Notes: generated by a model not told the origin, from the letters alone. A DNA stretch of 33,209 nt from JBIOJM01 sp044450785 (GCA_044450785.1 JBIOJM010000072.1:1-33209), one strand, 5' to 3'; positions 1-8,653 are shown, counted from the first letter of the stretch. Translations and numbers: made by a program.

Positions 1-232
1 ATTGTGCCGCGGATTCCAGCCGTCGGAGTAAAGCCAGGCGACGTCGGAGGAGTTCCTGGATCGTCGGCTCGTCCGCGCCCGGATTCTCATCGCGGAGTCC
101 GGCGGCCATCCTCTCGCAAACGCCCTCGAATAATTCGCCACTGGCCAAGATCTTTTGCTCGAGCGGGGTCTTCCTGGCTCGAAGCACTCGCTCCCGGTAG
201 ATGTCATCAATCAGCTCTTGGGTCGGTTCCAT
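1..232 (-). CDS. Conserved small hypothetical protein, C-terminus cut by window edge
   Basis: Reading inward from an ATG at 232 on the minus strand gives 77 codons without a stop, running off the left edge. The protein begins MEPTQELIDDIYRERVLRAR and continues with helical, charged sequence containing KTPLEQKILASGELFEG and a final RRRLALLRRLE stretch. The layout, YRERVLRAR then a P-x-E-K-hydrophobic turn then a closing arginine-rich helix, matches short unnamed proteins that I recall as common in planctomycetes and cyanobacteria, often next to nucleotidyltransferase genes. The function is unknown. A GAGGA stretch lies about 11 bases before the ATG. Codon use is GC-rich like the neighbours. 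It is probably complete or nearly so, because such proteins usually end just after the RLE motif. Confidence 0.7.
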   Translation of the reverse strand, partial: MEPTQELIDDIYRERVLRARKTPLEQKILASGELFEGVCERMAAGLRDENPGADEPTIQELLRRRLALLRRLESAAQ

Positions 233-341
233 GATCCGAGGAGATCCTCTACTCGTCGTGGTCGACATGCTTGACTGCTTCATCTTGAAGCCAGCCTGTG
301 CGGTTGTCAACGCGATCGGCACGATCCGGCCGCGGAATCCT

Positions 342-1460
342 CTAAAGGCCGCCGATCCCCTTCGATCGCGCCAGGTTTTCATACAACTCGGCGAACTGCG
401 CGACCATCGTGTCAGCGCGGAAGTGAGCTTCGACGCGCGCTCGTCCCGCCTCACCGAGGCGGCGGGCCATGACGGGGTCGCGCACGATGTCACGGATCGC
501 CCGGGCCAGGAGCTGGACGTTACCGACCGGGATCAGAAGCCCGGTCTGCCCGTCGATGACGGCCTCCGTCGTCCCCGGTGCCGCGGTGGCAACGACCGGC
601 TTGCGAAATCGCATCGCCTCGAGCACCACGTTGGGCAGTCCCTCATAAGCGCTCGGCAAGACGACCAGATCAGCAGCCGCCAGCAACCGCGGTAAGTCAT
701 CACGATGGCCCAGGAACCGGACCCGACCGTCGAGATGATACGCTTGCGCGCGCTCTTCGAGCTGGTCCCGCAGCGGGCCGTCCCCCGCGATCAGGGTGCG
801 CAGGTCGGGCTGGACATGCTGGAGCAGATCGAGCGCCTTCAACAGGTCGTCCACCCGCTTCTGCTCGGCGAGCCGGCCGGCAAACAGGACCAAAGGCGCC
901 TCGGCCTCGAACCCGAATGAGGCACGGATCGCACGCGGGTCGATGATCGGCGGCTCCTCGGCACCCATCCCCGAATAAATCATCGCCAGCCGATCGTCCG
1001 GCACTCCGAGCCGGCGATAAAAGTCGACCACCGCGTGCGAGTTGCCGACCACGCGGTCACACCAGGTCGCCAACCGGCGGTCGACGAACTGCTCGGACCT
1101 TCCCTTCCACAAATCCACCGCCATCTCCGCGACCACGACTACAGGTATGCCCGCCAGCCGGCAGGCGGCGCGCCCATAGGTATTGGCCGCGAAAAGCCAG
1201 GTCTGAACCACGTCGAACGCCCTCGTCTTCAAGAACCGCGTGAGACGAAGCAGCGCGATCGGATCAAGCTTGAAATGCTTGCCGATCGCTGTGACCGGAA
1301 CCCCCGCCGCATTCAACTCGGCTTCGAATGGGCCAAGCCGGGTAAGGGTCGCGACCTCGACCCGAAACCGGTCGGGCGACAGCCCCTTGGCCAAGAGTAC
1401 CATCTGCTTCTCGGCCCCCGAACGATCCAGCGTCGGAATCAGTTGCAGGACGTTGAGCAC
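342..1460 (-). CDS. Glycosyltransferase family 4 (GT-B fold), second gene of a pair
   Basis: A 372-aa retaining GT-B glycosyltransferase that would transfer a sugar from a nucleotide-sugar donor to a growing glycan at the cytoplasmic face. The N-terminal acceptor domain starts with VLQLIPTLDRSGAEKQM, the usual glycine-rich opening. The C-terminal donor domain shows VLFAGRLAEQKRVDDLL, a GDGPLRDQLE loop and PSAYEGLPNVVLEAMRFRKP, which holds the E-x7-E motif of GT4 enzymes. The start is GTG at 1460, with GAGGG eight bases upstream. It lies two bases after the stop of the preceding glycosyltransferase, so the two are almost certainly co-transcribed. Donor and acceptor cannot be told from sequence. 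The likely role is exopolysaccharide or other surface glycan synthesis, although no flippase, polymerase or other polysaccharide gene is present in the window to confirm it. Confidence 0.9.
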   Translation of the reverse strand: MLNVLQLIPTLDRSGAEKQMVLLAKGLSPDRFRVEVATLTRLGPFEAELNAAGVPVTAIGKHFKLDPIALLRLTRFLKTRAFDVVQTWLFAANTYGRAACRLAGIPVVVVAEMAVDLWKGRSEQFVDRRLATWCDRVVGNSHAVVDFYRRLGVPDDRLAMIYSGMGAEEPPIIDPRAIRASFGFEAEAPLVLFAGRLAEQKRVDDLLKALDLLQHVQPDLRTLIAGDGPLRDQLEERAQAYHLDGRVRFLGHRDDLPRLLAAADLVVLPSAYEGLPNVVLEAMRFRKPVVATAAPGTTEAVIDGQTGLLIPVGNVQLLARAIRDIVRDPVMARRLGEAGRARVEAHFRADTMVAQFAELYENLARSKGIGGL

Positions 1461-1462
1461 GA

Positions 1463-2728
1463 TCAGGACCCTCTGCTTTCTGCCTGCTGCCCCACGATGT
1501 CCTGGAACAACTCCAGGTGTTTGCGGGCGACACTCTGGATGGAGAATTCCTGATCAACGCGGCTTCGCGCGGCGCGGCTCATGTGGAAGGCACGGTCGAA
1601 ATTGCCCCACTGATCGATGACGATGCGCGCGAGACCCTCCGGGTCGTCGGGGGGCGAAAGCCGCCCGTGCTTGAAATCACTCACCAGCCGGCGGTTGCCG
1701 GGAATCGACGAGGCGACCAGCGGGATACCAAGCGCCATGGCTTCCAGAAGCGCGATGCTCATCCCTTCCTCGCGCGATGGAAGAACGAACAGGTCGGCTC
1801 CGCGGAGCGCTTCGGTCGGGTCGGCGGCGGCGCCGGGCATCTCGACCGCCTGGCCCGGCCCGAGGGTCATGCCGAGTGCCTTGACCCTGTCCTCCAAGGT
1901 ACCCCGCTGGGGTCCTTCGCCGATCAGGATCAGCCGGGCCTCGGGGTAGGTGGCCCGCACCAAAGGCCACGCGTTGATCAGCGTGTCCAGTCCCTTCTCG
2001 GGCGCCAGGCGGCCGACGAAGACCGCGCGGGGCGCCGCCTGCCACTCGGGCCGACGTTGCCAGGCCGTCTCCGGAACCGGGACGCCGTTTGGGATGGCGA
2101 CGACTCGTGGCGTTTCCGCCGTGCGATGAAGTGCCTCCCCGAACCGGGAGGAACGCATCGTTCCGGTCTGCCAAGCTTCTCGCAGCTCGTCCTCGATGGA
2201 TTTTGAAATCGCCACGAAGGCATCCGCCCGGCGACAGCGGAGACCGATCGTCCGGCCGAAGTTGCCCCACGACTGCCACGCCACATCACCCGTCGCGCCA
2301 GCTCCTTCGGGCCGGAGCACGACCCGAAAACCCGACCGCTTCCCGGCCCCGACCAGAATATAAGCATCGTGCTTGAGCATCGAGACGTACGCCAGGTCGA
2401 CCGGGTTCTGCTGAAACCACTGCTGGAGGTTCTGCATGTAACGCCAGGTTCCCCAGAATCGCAGCCGTGACGTCTCCAGCCTCACGACCGACATCCGGCC
2501 CTGCGCGACCTGTCTCTTCCCCTTGGCACGGTTTAGCGCCTCGACCGGCACTTCCTCCCGCGCAGCCAGTTTCAATCCCGGCGTCCGCGAGGTGACCACG
2601 GTTACCTCGGCCCCCTCGACCGCCAAGGCTCGGGCCAGATAGCTCAAAACCTTCTCCGCGCCTCCGATCAGCGGCGGAAAACGCCGCGTCACCAGAGCCA
2701 GCTTGAGTGGGCGCGCCGGGAATTCCAC
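1463..2728 (-). CDS. Glycosyltransferase family 4 (GT-B fold), first gene of a pair
   Basis: A 421-aa GT4-type glycosyltransferase. The N-terminal domain begins LALVTRRFPPLIGGAEKVL, with the GGAE loop typical of the family, and includes VVTSRTPGL after the second strand. The donor domain has AVFVGRLAPEKGLDTLI, ILIGEGPQRGTLE and LPSREEGMSIALLEAMALG, carrying the conserved E-x7-E. The chosen start is GTG at 2728. No good Shine-Dalgarno sequence is visible before it, so the start is less certain than the family call. It is the upstream partner of the glycosyltransferase that begins two bases after its stop. The two proteins differ clearly in sequence, so they likely add different sugars in the same glycan pathway rather than being a recent duplication. 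Confidence 0.9.
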   Translation of the reverse strand: MEFPARPLKLALVTRRFPPLIGGAEKVLSYLARALAVEGAEVTVVTSRTPGLKLAAREEVPVEALNRAKGKRQVAQGRMSVVRLETSRLRFWGTWRYMQNLQQWFQQNPVDLAYVSMLKHDAYILVGAGKRSGFRVVLRPEGAGATGDVAWQSWGNFGRTIGLRCRRADAFVAISKSIEDELREAWQTGTMRSSRFGEALHRTAETPRVVAIPNGVPVPETAWQRRPEWQAAPRAVFVGRLAPEKGLDTLINAWPLVRATYPEARLILIGEGPQRGTLEDRVKALGMTLGPGQAVEMPGAAADPTEALRGADLFVLPSREEGMSIALLEAMALGIPLVASSIPGNRRLVSDFKHGRLSPPDDPEGLARIVIDQWGNFDRAFHMSRAARSRVDQEFSIQSVARKHLELFQDIVGQQAESRGS

Positions 2729-2790
2729 GGTGAGTGGCTAGGATCTCGTGGTCAGTGGCGAAGAAGAACAGAATGACATTTCTTGGCTAG

Positions 2791-3330
2791 TCACTTGCGA
2801 TGGGTACCTTGCAACGAATCCTGGAGCACCCCGACATACGGCAAGTGGCGATACTCGTCGTTGTAGTCCAGGCCATAGCCGACGACGAAGGCGTCGGGGA
2901 TGACGAATCCACAGTAGTCGGGCTCGAGCGGGACGATTTGGCGGCCGATCTTGCGGAGAAGGACGGCAGTGCGAACCGTTGCGGCGCCTCGGTCCTTGAG
3001 GTGCTCGACCAGTGCGCTCAAGGTCTGGCCCGTGTCGAGGATGTCGTCGAGCAGCAGTACGTCGCGGCCGGCGACGTCAGGCGCGAACGCCTCGTTGACA
3101 ACCAGGGTCGTCGCCGAGGTCGTCGCTCCGCGGTAGCTGCTGGCCTGCACGAGCGCGATTCGCAAGGGAATCCGAATCTGGCGCACCAGATCGGCCAGGG
3201 CGATTAGACTTCCGGTCAGTACCGCGACAATCGTCAGCGGCCTGTCCCGGTAGTCGTTCTCGATCTGTCGGCCCATCGCCTCCACGCGATCCCGGATCTT
3301 GGACTCGCTGATCAACAGTTCAACTGCCAC
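2791..3330 (-). CDS. hpt: Hypoxanthine phosphoribosyltransferase
   Basis: Purine-salvage enzyme that converts hypoxanthine (and usually guanine) plus PRPP to IMP (GMP) in the cytoplasm. With a GTG start at 3330 the protein is 179 aa, the usual bacterial length. A longer frame back to 3429 adds 33 residues that look unlike the family. The PRPP-binding loop VLLLDDILDTGQTL is at about residues 91-104, preceded by the LTGSLI loop at 38-43. The C-terminal IPDAFVVGYGLDYNDEYRHLPYVGVL stretch, which binds the base and metal, is intact. A GAGGTG stretch lies upstream of the GTG at a slightly long distance. It is transcribed in the same direction as the glycosyltransferase pair, with 62 bases between, but there is no functional link to them. 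Confidence 0.93.
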   Translation of the reverse strand: MAVELLISESKIRDRVEAMGRQIENDYRDRPLTIVAVLTGSLIALADLVRQIRIPLRIALVQASSYRGATTSATTLVVNEAFAPDVAGRDVLLLDDILDTGQTLSALVEHLKDRGAATVRTAVLLRKIGRQIVPLEPDYCGFVIPDAFVVGYGLDYNDEYRHLPYVGVLQDSLQGTHRK

Positions 3331-3618
3331 GGTAGGTTCATCACCTCGGGTCGATCGATCACCAGCGATTCCGGCAAAGCAAGCCACTCGACGAACCGGG
3401 CCCGCATTGCACTGGGCCTCGCCCCACACGGGGCCGCTGCCGGCCGCTGGAGGTCACACGGAGATAGTCTAACGCATCAGGCTCCCGGCGCGGATACCAT
3501 GGGTTCTGATCCCGGGCCGGCCGGCCCCGGCCTTGCCACCGCGAACCAGGCTGACCGGAACTGTGTCTGGAGAATTTTGGGTCCCGCTGACTTCTTCCTC
3601 ATCCTGGAGAATCAACTC
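3331..3618. other. Divergent intergenic region between hpt and the DinB-type gene
   Basis: This 288-base stretch lies between two divergent starts and must hold both promoters. I do not see a confident -35/-10 pair for either. It contains a GC-rich self-complementary run (GGCCGGCCGGCC) near 3518. Open frames run into it from both sides, but they lack start signals and family-like sequence, so I treat it as non-coding. Confidence 0.4.
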
Positions 3619-4119
3619 ATGCCTCACTCGTCTCCCGCACAACGGATCGGCGCGTATCTGGATGGCCTGGCGCGGCTTCGCCTTGTGGTGGCCGATCTGA
3701 CCCCCGAGCAGCTCCGGGCTCGCCCGATTTCGGGCAAGTGGAGTACGCTCGAGGTGGTCTGCCACGTGGTTGACAGCGAGCAAGCCTGGTGTCACCGCAT
3801 GAAGCGGGTAATCGCCGAGGATCGACCGCTCTTGATCGGCTACGACGAGAGCCGATTCACCGCCGCTCTGGTCTACCACCAGAGCGACCTGAATGAAGAG
3901 CTCGCCCTGCTGGAAGGCATGCGGCGGCAGATGGCCCGCATCCTCCGCGGGCTGTCTGAAGCGGCTTGGGCTCGCACTGGGGTGCACAACGAGCGGGGCC
4001 TGATCACGCTCGAGGAGATGCTCCAAGCCGAGGTCGAACACATCCCCCATCACATCACGCATATCATCGAAAAGCGAAAGGCGCTCGGCCTACCAGACGT
4101 CGAGCTTCAATCACCGTAG
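3619..4119 (+). CDS. DinB-superfamily metal-binding four-helix protein
   Basis: A 166-aa cytoplasmic protein of the DinB/YfiT-like four-helix-bundle superfamily. Members bind a divalent metal through three histidines and include thiol-dependent transferases, although most have no known reaction. The family hallmarks are SGKWSTLEVVCHVVDSEQAW, with the helix-2 histidine at about residue 49, and EHIPHHITHI near residues 140-149, which supplies the remaining ligands. The start is ATG at 3619 with GGAGA eight bases upstream. A longer frame from 3499 has no such signal and a low-complexity N-terminus. It is monocistronic here, converging on the broken gene downstream. Confidence 0.85.
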   Translation: MPHSSPAQRIGAYLDGLARLRLVVADLTPEQLRARPISGKWSTLEVVCHVVDSEQAWCHRMKRVIAEDRPLLIGYDESRFTAALVYHQSDLNEELALLEGMRRQMARILRGLSEAAWARTGVHNERGLITLEEMLQAEVEHIPHHITHIIEKRKALGLPDVELQSP

Positions 4120-4172
4120 CGAAAACGTCGACTTGCGGGTCGGATTCGTGAAAGCGCGTGATCGTGGCGTGG

Positions 4173-4980
4173 TCACAGGAGCTGTAGGCAGGAAAAGGCC
4201 AATCGCTCTGCTGATGTCAGAACATGGAACTTGTACCCGCAGGCCAGGCCCGCCGCGTGGATGCGTTCCATGGGCTGATACCGCGGCTGATCGTTGCCGA
4301 TCATGAACGTGATGTGAAAATCGGCCGCGGCTTTTTCGAAGGAGATTCCATGTGGACCGCTTGCGGCCAGGGCTTGCTTCTGGTCGTGCCCGGTGTAATA
4401 GCTGAATTCGCCTCCGGCCGGTGCGCGTTTCCAACGGTCGCGGCCCAACGAATTCCAGTTCGGCTCGTTCACCTGCGCGTGTTGGCGGCACAAGAAGGAG
4501 TCGTCGAAAACGCCGAACGGGACCTTCAAAAGCTCGTGTTGCGCCGTGAACGGCGCTCGCGAGTCGTCCGCCGCATCGACCGAGATCATTCATGGCGTTT
4601 TCCGGAACACTTGAGCCAATCGGCGCACGAACGCAGCCTGAAACGGTTTGTCCGGAAATGTCTTACCCAGCTTCATCGGCCCATCGTAGATGTGATACTC
4701 GGCCCAAAGCCCAAACCCCGTCTCGATGAAAGCCAGCCGAGCGTCGTCGTCATACCGTGCAGCCAGCTTCGTGAATCGCGTCGGTGTGGTTGTGTTCGGA
4801 CGTTGTCCACATCACGATCCCGGTCATCGGCTGCACCCGGGTGATCCGGCTCTTGAGCGGCACGGCCACAAACTGCTCCTGGGCGCGACATTCAAGGGCG
4901 GCTGCAAGGAAGCCAACGAGCAACACGGTGAAGAGTCGAATCGGGCCCTGGGCACGAGTTCGTGAACCGGGCATCACCAT
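4173..4980 (-). pseudogene. Disrupted secreted DUF4832-like protein gene
   Basis: Three pieces of one gene are visible. The start is a good ATG at 4980, with AGGAA seven bases upstream, followed by a signal peptide (LFTVLLVGFLAAALECRAQ) and RVQPMTGIVMWTTSEHNHTDAI. Near 4770 the frame jumps, and in the new frame the sequence continues KLAARYDDDARLAFIETGFG, then LWAEYHIYDGPMKLGKTFP. The family should have well over 100 residues between these blocks, so there is an internal deletion with frameshift. At 4590-4592 an in-frame TGA interrupts VFRKTP-stop-MISVDAADD, where a tryptophan codon (TGG) would fit. The rest (GEFSYYTGHDQKQALA, then IGNDQPRYQPMERIHAAGL) is well preserved but ends in unrelated residues at 4173. 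An intact member would be a secreted, glycosidase-like protein of unknown substrate. The exact family name is from memory of its motifs. Confidence 0.8.
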
Positions 4981-5107
4981 GTTCGTTCCTGGTCTCTGAT
5001 CGAGGTCGTTGCTAGAATCCAGTTCGATGCACGCCGCCAAGCGTCGGAGCCGATTTTCTGAAATCGTCCGGCCGGCGTCGAGACGATTTCTTCTGTTGAG
5101 TCGGGCC

Positions 5108-5875
5108 ATGAGCAAGGTTCTCCTGATCCCGCTGGGAGTCGGCGAGGCATTCACGGCCCGGTATTACACGTCGTGTATGGTCCTGGGGGTCGGCGGCGAC
5201 TGGCTCTTGATCGACTGCCCGCATCCGGCACGGAAGATGCTCCGCGAGGGGTCGATCGGGGCCGGTCTGCCCGAACCGCTCGATCTCGACCGGATCCATG
5301 CCGTCGCGGTCAGCCATCTGCACGCTGATCATTGCTGCGGGCTCGAGGACTTTGGCTATTTCTCTTTCTTCGCGCTGGGCCGCCGGGCAAAGCTTCTGAT
5401 GCATCCCGACGCCTCGGCACGGGTCTGGGACGGGCTGCTCGCCGCCGGAATGGAGATGGTCCAGGTGAAACCCAACGCGCCACCAGTCCGGAAACAACTC
5501 GGCGACTACTTTGAACTGATTGATCTGAACCCATCTCAACCGGTGAAATGCGGGCCGTTTTTCGTCGAATGCCGGCGGACGATCCATAGCGTGCCGACCT
5601 TTGCCTTCCGTATCACGGCCGGCGGCCGCGTGCTCGGCTACAGCGCCGACACTGCCTACGACCCAACCTTGATCGATTGGCTCGCCCCTGCCGACCTGAT
5701 CGTCCACGAGGCAACAACGATGGTTCACTCGGGCTTGCACACCCCTTACGAGAAACTCGCCGCCTTGCCGGAATCGCTCCGCGCCAAAATGCGGCTGACT
5801 CATTACCCGGACGACTTCGATTTGAATTCCAGCGTCATCGAGCCGCTGTGCCAGGGGCGGAGCTATGAAGTGTAA
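5108..5875 (+). CDS. Metallo-beta-lactamase-fold hydrolase (RNase Z-like)
   Basis: A 256-aa cytoplasmic hydrolase of the metallo-beta-lactamase superfamily. All expected metal ligands are present: the HLHADH motif (H70, H72, D74, H75), H160 in TIHSVPTFAF, D181 in GYSADTAYD and a final H232 in RLTHYPDD. The overall order, including a SADT strand and a late T-H-Y/F segment, is like the RNase Z/ElaC and phosphodiesterase branch, but the long flexible arm of tRNase Z is absent. Substrate assignment is therefore open. The start chosen is ATG at 5108 (MSKVLLIPLGVGEAF), since the 33 residues of a longer frame are unlike the family. It is divergent from the broken gene at 4173-4980, and its promoter must lie in the 127 bases between. 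Confidence 0.87.
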   Translation: MSKVLLIPLGVGEAFTARYYTSCMVLGVGGDWLLIDCPHPARKMLREGSIGAGLPEPLDLDRIHAVAVSHLHADHCCGLEDFGYFSFFALGRRAKLLMHPDASARVWDGLLAAGMEMVQVKPNAPPVRKQLGDYFELIDLNPSQPVKCGPFFVECRRTIHSVPTFAFRITAGGRVLGYSADTAYDPTLIDWLAPADLIVHEATTMVHSGLHTPYEKLAALPESLRAKMRLTHYPDDFDLNSSVIEPLCQGRSYEV

Positions 5876-6060
5876 CGGAAATCGGCTGGCTGCTCGCGTA
5901 GGGCCTTTTCGTCGCACCGGGTTCGGTCCGTCAACGGATTCGCGAGTCAGGGCATCGGTTGCCGTGTATACGAGGTCCGGGGGCGTGTTGATATCGACGG
6001 TGTTGAGGTGCGGTTGATCGGATGGATCGAGGGAGCTGATGCCTGGGGGAGGTTATGCTG

Positions 6061-7380
6061 ATGCGTACCGCTCGCTTTTCGATCGCCGGGCTAATGGGAG
6101 CTGTTCTGGTGGCGGCGCTCGGCTTTGCCGCCTTGCGATCCGCCTCCTCGACCTCGGCCGGTGTGACGCTGCTGTGGATCTGTGGGGTGCTCTGCCTGTC
6201 AATCGTCGGCGTCGTTTGCCGGAAGGGCGCCGAGAGGGCGTCGTGGCTCGGCTTTGCCCTGTTCGGGTGGGGCTACTTGGCACTGGCGTTCTGGTCCTCG
6301 GGTAACTTCAAAGAGCTGCCGACGGCGACCCTGCTCCAGGCCATCAACTCGAGGATGAACGCAACTCCCCAGCAGACTGCCGGCCCCCGGGGTGGTGGAT
6401 CTCTAGACTGGTCGTTTTTCCAGGTCGCTCACTGCCTCTGGGCCCTCCTGGCCGCTATCCTCGGGGGCGTGCTGGCCCGCGCCTTCTTTACCGATCCGGC
6501 GCACCATTCCGAGCAACCCGTCGCCATCACGCACCAGAGAGGTCCATCGCCCTGGAGGTGGTGGCGCCGGCCGGCGGCCATCGGGGTGGCGGGCTTGGTG
6601 TTGGTCGCGTCAGCTGCCTTTGCCGGCTCGAGATCGGCTCCCGGGCTCTGGGCTGGCATTACGTTCCTGCTGACGTGCGGGCTGCTTGGCCTGGCAACCC
6701 TTGGTGCCATCTTTGGCCAGGGGAGGCGTCGGGAGATCTGGCTGGGGGCCACCCTCTTCGGCATCGGCTACATGGTCCTGACCTTCGGGCGATCCACGGA
6801 TAATCCGGAATGGCCGTATCCTTCGACCAGCCACTTACTGAACGCCTTCCGCACAGGGTTTCCGCCTCACGTGAGCGGGTTCCCAGACACCTCGGAGCGT
6901 TTCGTTGCTAGGAACGCGCGCATCCTGAAGGTGCTTGAGCAGCCGATCCCTCTGCGGTTCCCCAACGAAACGCCGCTGGAGGACATCTTGAAGTACATCA
7001 GGAACGCGACGTTGGCCGCAGATGGCAAGGCCACCATCCCGATCTACGTTGATCCGGTCGGACTACGAAGCGTCGGAGAGAGCATGGAATCGAGGGTGTC
7101 GATCGACATCGAGGGCACCGCGCTGAAAAATAGCTTGCGCATTTGCCTGAAAAAACTCGGGCTCGTCTACAGCGTCAGGGACGGTTTCCTGATGATCAGC
7201 GAGGAGGGTGTTGCCTTACCGGTCTATGAGGATCCCTTCTTGGTTGTGGGACATTGTCTGCTCGCCCTGATCGCGGCCGGGTTTGGGGGCGTGATGGCTC
7301 CTCTGGTCTCCGGCACGCCCAGGCAGGCTTCGGTCGAGGAGACCTCCGTGCCGGCTCGACCCGTCGAAGAAGAGCATTAA
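6061..7380 (+). CDS. Membrane protein with internal duplication and inserted STN-like module
   Basis: A 439-aa protein. Residues about 6-80 form several hydrophobic segments (FSIAGLMGAVLVAALGFAAL, TLLWICGVLCLSIVGVV), followed by VAHCLWALLAAILGGVLARA near 122-141. Residues about 172-245 repeat this plan (AAIGVAGLVLVASAAFA, GITFLLTCGLLGLATLGAIF, IWLGATLFGIGYMVLTFGRS). A VGHCLLALIAAGFGGVMAP segment near 396-413 closes the second copy. Between them, about residues 283-383 (ILKVLEQPIPLRFPNETPLE to GFLMISEEG) form a module resembling the STN/secretin N-terminal fold common in planctomycete proteins. The start is the ATG at 6061, eight bases after GGAGG; the ATG at 6055 is too close to that site. 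The module probably faces the periplasm. The function is unknown. Confidence 0.75.
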   Translation: MRTARFSIAGLMGAVLVAALGFAALRSASSTSAGVTLLWICGVLCLSIVGVVCRKGAERASWLGFALFGWGYLALAFWSSGNFKELPTATLLQAINSRMNATPQQTAGPRGGGSLDWSFFQVAHCLWALLAAILGGVLARAFFTDPAHHSEQPVAITHQRGPSPWRWWRRPAAIGVAGLVLVASAAFAGSRSAPGLWAGITFLLTCGLLGLATLGAIFGQGRRREIWLGATLFGIGYMVLTFGRSTDNPEWPYPSTSHLLNAFRTGFPPHVSGFPDTSERFVARNARILKVLEQPIPLRFPNETPLEDILKYIRNATLAADGKATIPIYVDPVGLRSVGESMESRVSIDIEGTALKNSLRICLKKLGLVYSVRDGFLMISEEGVALPVYEDPFLVVGHCLLALIAAGFGGVMAPLVSGTPRQASVEETSVPARPVEEEH

Positions 7381-7451
7381 GCGGTTCCCGCGCGGGTGTC
7401 CCCCGACGAGGTCAGGGACTTGGCCACCTTTGTCGATGACAGGGGACTGGG

Positions 7452-7922
7452 TTAAGCCGGTCTGTCCGCTGGTGCGAAATACGGGAGGTCTGATTGGTTC
7501 ACGCCCGAATTAGCATCAGATGAGACACGACCTTCGCTGATCCATTGGCGGATCAGGCGATGGGCTGTCGATAGGGTCGAACGCGTGAGGGAGCACGAAA
7601 TCACGAGTTCGTTGATTTCTTCAGGTTCTCCCTTGGCAAAAGTATTCAGCCAAAAAACGATCTCGCCCGCGTCGCCGGCCGGCTCGAATTGGATGACGCG
7701 GACTCGAAGCCGTCGGGTTGAGTCGACGGCGCTGAAGATGGGATTGCCGTCGAGGCAGGGTGTTCCGTCGACAAAAGTCGTTGTGTAAAAGGGTGATTTC
7801 CAGAGTTGATCCTGCCCAGCACCACGAATCAATTCTCCCCAGTTCTTCAGCCAAAACTCCTCCGCTTGTTGGTATTCCCGTGCATCCGTCAGGAAATTAG
7901 GGAAGAGAAATTGCACCTTCAT
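7452..7922 (-). CDS. Hypothetical protein, 156 aa
   Basis: I do not recognise a family. The protein starts MKVQFLFPNFLTDAREYQQA at an ATG at 7922. It is soluble, with no signal peptide or membrane segment, and has a mixed alpha/beta look with aromatic-rich segments (LWKSPFYTTTFVDGTPC, VIQFEPAGDAGEIVFWL). The sequence from about residue 55 to 125 (DGNPIFSAVDSTRRLRVRVI onward) is the most regular and likely a single domain. Codon use is less GC-biased than the neighbours in places (AAA, TTC, AAT rich). It is the last gene of a minus-strand run, 86 bases after the thioredoxin-like gene, and may share its transcript. Confidence 0.6.
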   Translation of the reverse strand: MKVQFLFPNFLTDAREYQQAEEFWLKNWGELIRGAGQDQLWKSPFYTTTFVDGTPCLDGNPIFSAVDSTRRLRVRVIQFEPAGDAGEIVFWLNTFAKGEPEEINELVISCSLTRSTLSTAHRLIRQWISEGRVSSDANSGVNQSDLPYFAPADRPA

Positions 7923-8008
7923 GAATCACCGGCCTTTCCCATTCACTCGACATCGTCCGGGACACAGGCCCTTCCCGTAATGATCTCGACATCCAAGATC
8001 CTCCGAGC

Positions 8009-8572
8009 TCAATCACCATGCTTGCTTCGCAGCCGCGGCGAGAGCCGCAGAATGAGCTGGGCCCGTTCGAACTCGGCCAACCACTCGGCCGTCATGAGGG
8101 CCATAGCCTCGCCGGCCGGCGGGACAATGCCCGTGAGACAGGCCGGGCCGAGCTGTTCGGCGGCCAGCCGGCGGTAGATCGACAGCGTTCGCTCGCCACG
8201 GCGCGCCACCTCGTACCAATCCTCGCTCAAGAAGATGACCACCGGGACGCGATGCCCGCCGTTGATCGCGAGCGAATCGCGTAGCTGGAGCTTGGCGTCA
8301 CGATCGAGAAAACGCAGGTCGATCCGGGTTGAAGCCAGTGCGAAATGGTCGAAGACCGGGCACTGGTTGATGCAGTCGCCGCACCACGCACCGGCCAGAC
8401 AGAGCAGCGGCATTTGCCGCGTGAAACCGCCCAGCAAATCACGCTGCTCGGCTGAGAGCGAGACCCGTGCGTGCATCGCGTCCCACCGCACCCGCTGGGG
8501 TGGCGTGGCATATCGGTCGAGGAATGATTGGTACGGCAAGGCGTCGGCGAAAATGCTCGACCAGTCGACCAT
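8009..8572 (-). CDS. Thioredoxin-fold protein with WCGDC motif
   Basis: A 187-aa protein with a thioredoxin fold like the Thioredoxin_9 group. The redox centre reads AGAWCGDCINQCP, giving cysteines at 64 and 67 plus an extra cysteine at 71. The cis-proline strand is GHRVPVVIFLSED (P110). An N-terminal helical segment (residues 1-50, DWSSIFADALPYQSFLDRY) precedes the fold. There is no signal peptide, so it acts in the cytoplasm. The aspartate between the cysteines suggests a reducing role towards unknown partners rather than disulfide formation, but this is inference. ATG at 8572 is preferred over 8593 because AGAGG lies just upstream. It sits between the SWIM-finger gene (81 bases upstream) and the 156-aa gene on the same strand. 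Confidence 0.85.
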   Translation of the reverse strand: MVDWSSIFADALPYQSFLDRYATPPQRVRWDAMHARVSLSAEQRDLLGGFTRQMPLLCLAGAWCGDCINQCPVFDHFALASTRIDLRFLDRDAKLQLRDSLAINGGHRVPVVIFLSEDWYEVARRGERTLSIYRRLAAEQLGPACLTGIVPPAGEAMALMTAEWLAEFERAQLILRLSPRLRSKHGD

Positions 8573-8653
8573 ATGTCCTCTCGAAAACAACACCTTTCAC
8601 GCTCGGTCTGACTCTCCATCATGACTCATTGTCTCACACGTGAGTTCGTCCGG

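Noticed and set aside
4111..4593. 160-codon minus-strand open frame
   Set aside because: Overlaps the preserved blocks of the DUF4832-like remnant in another frame, and its own sequence has no family character.
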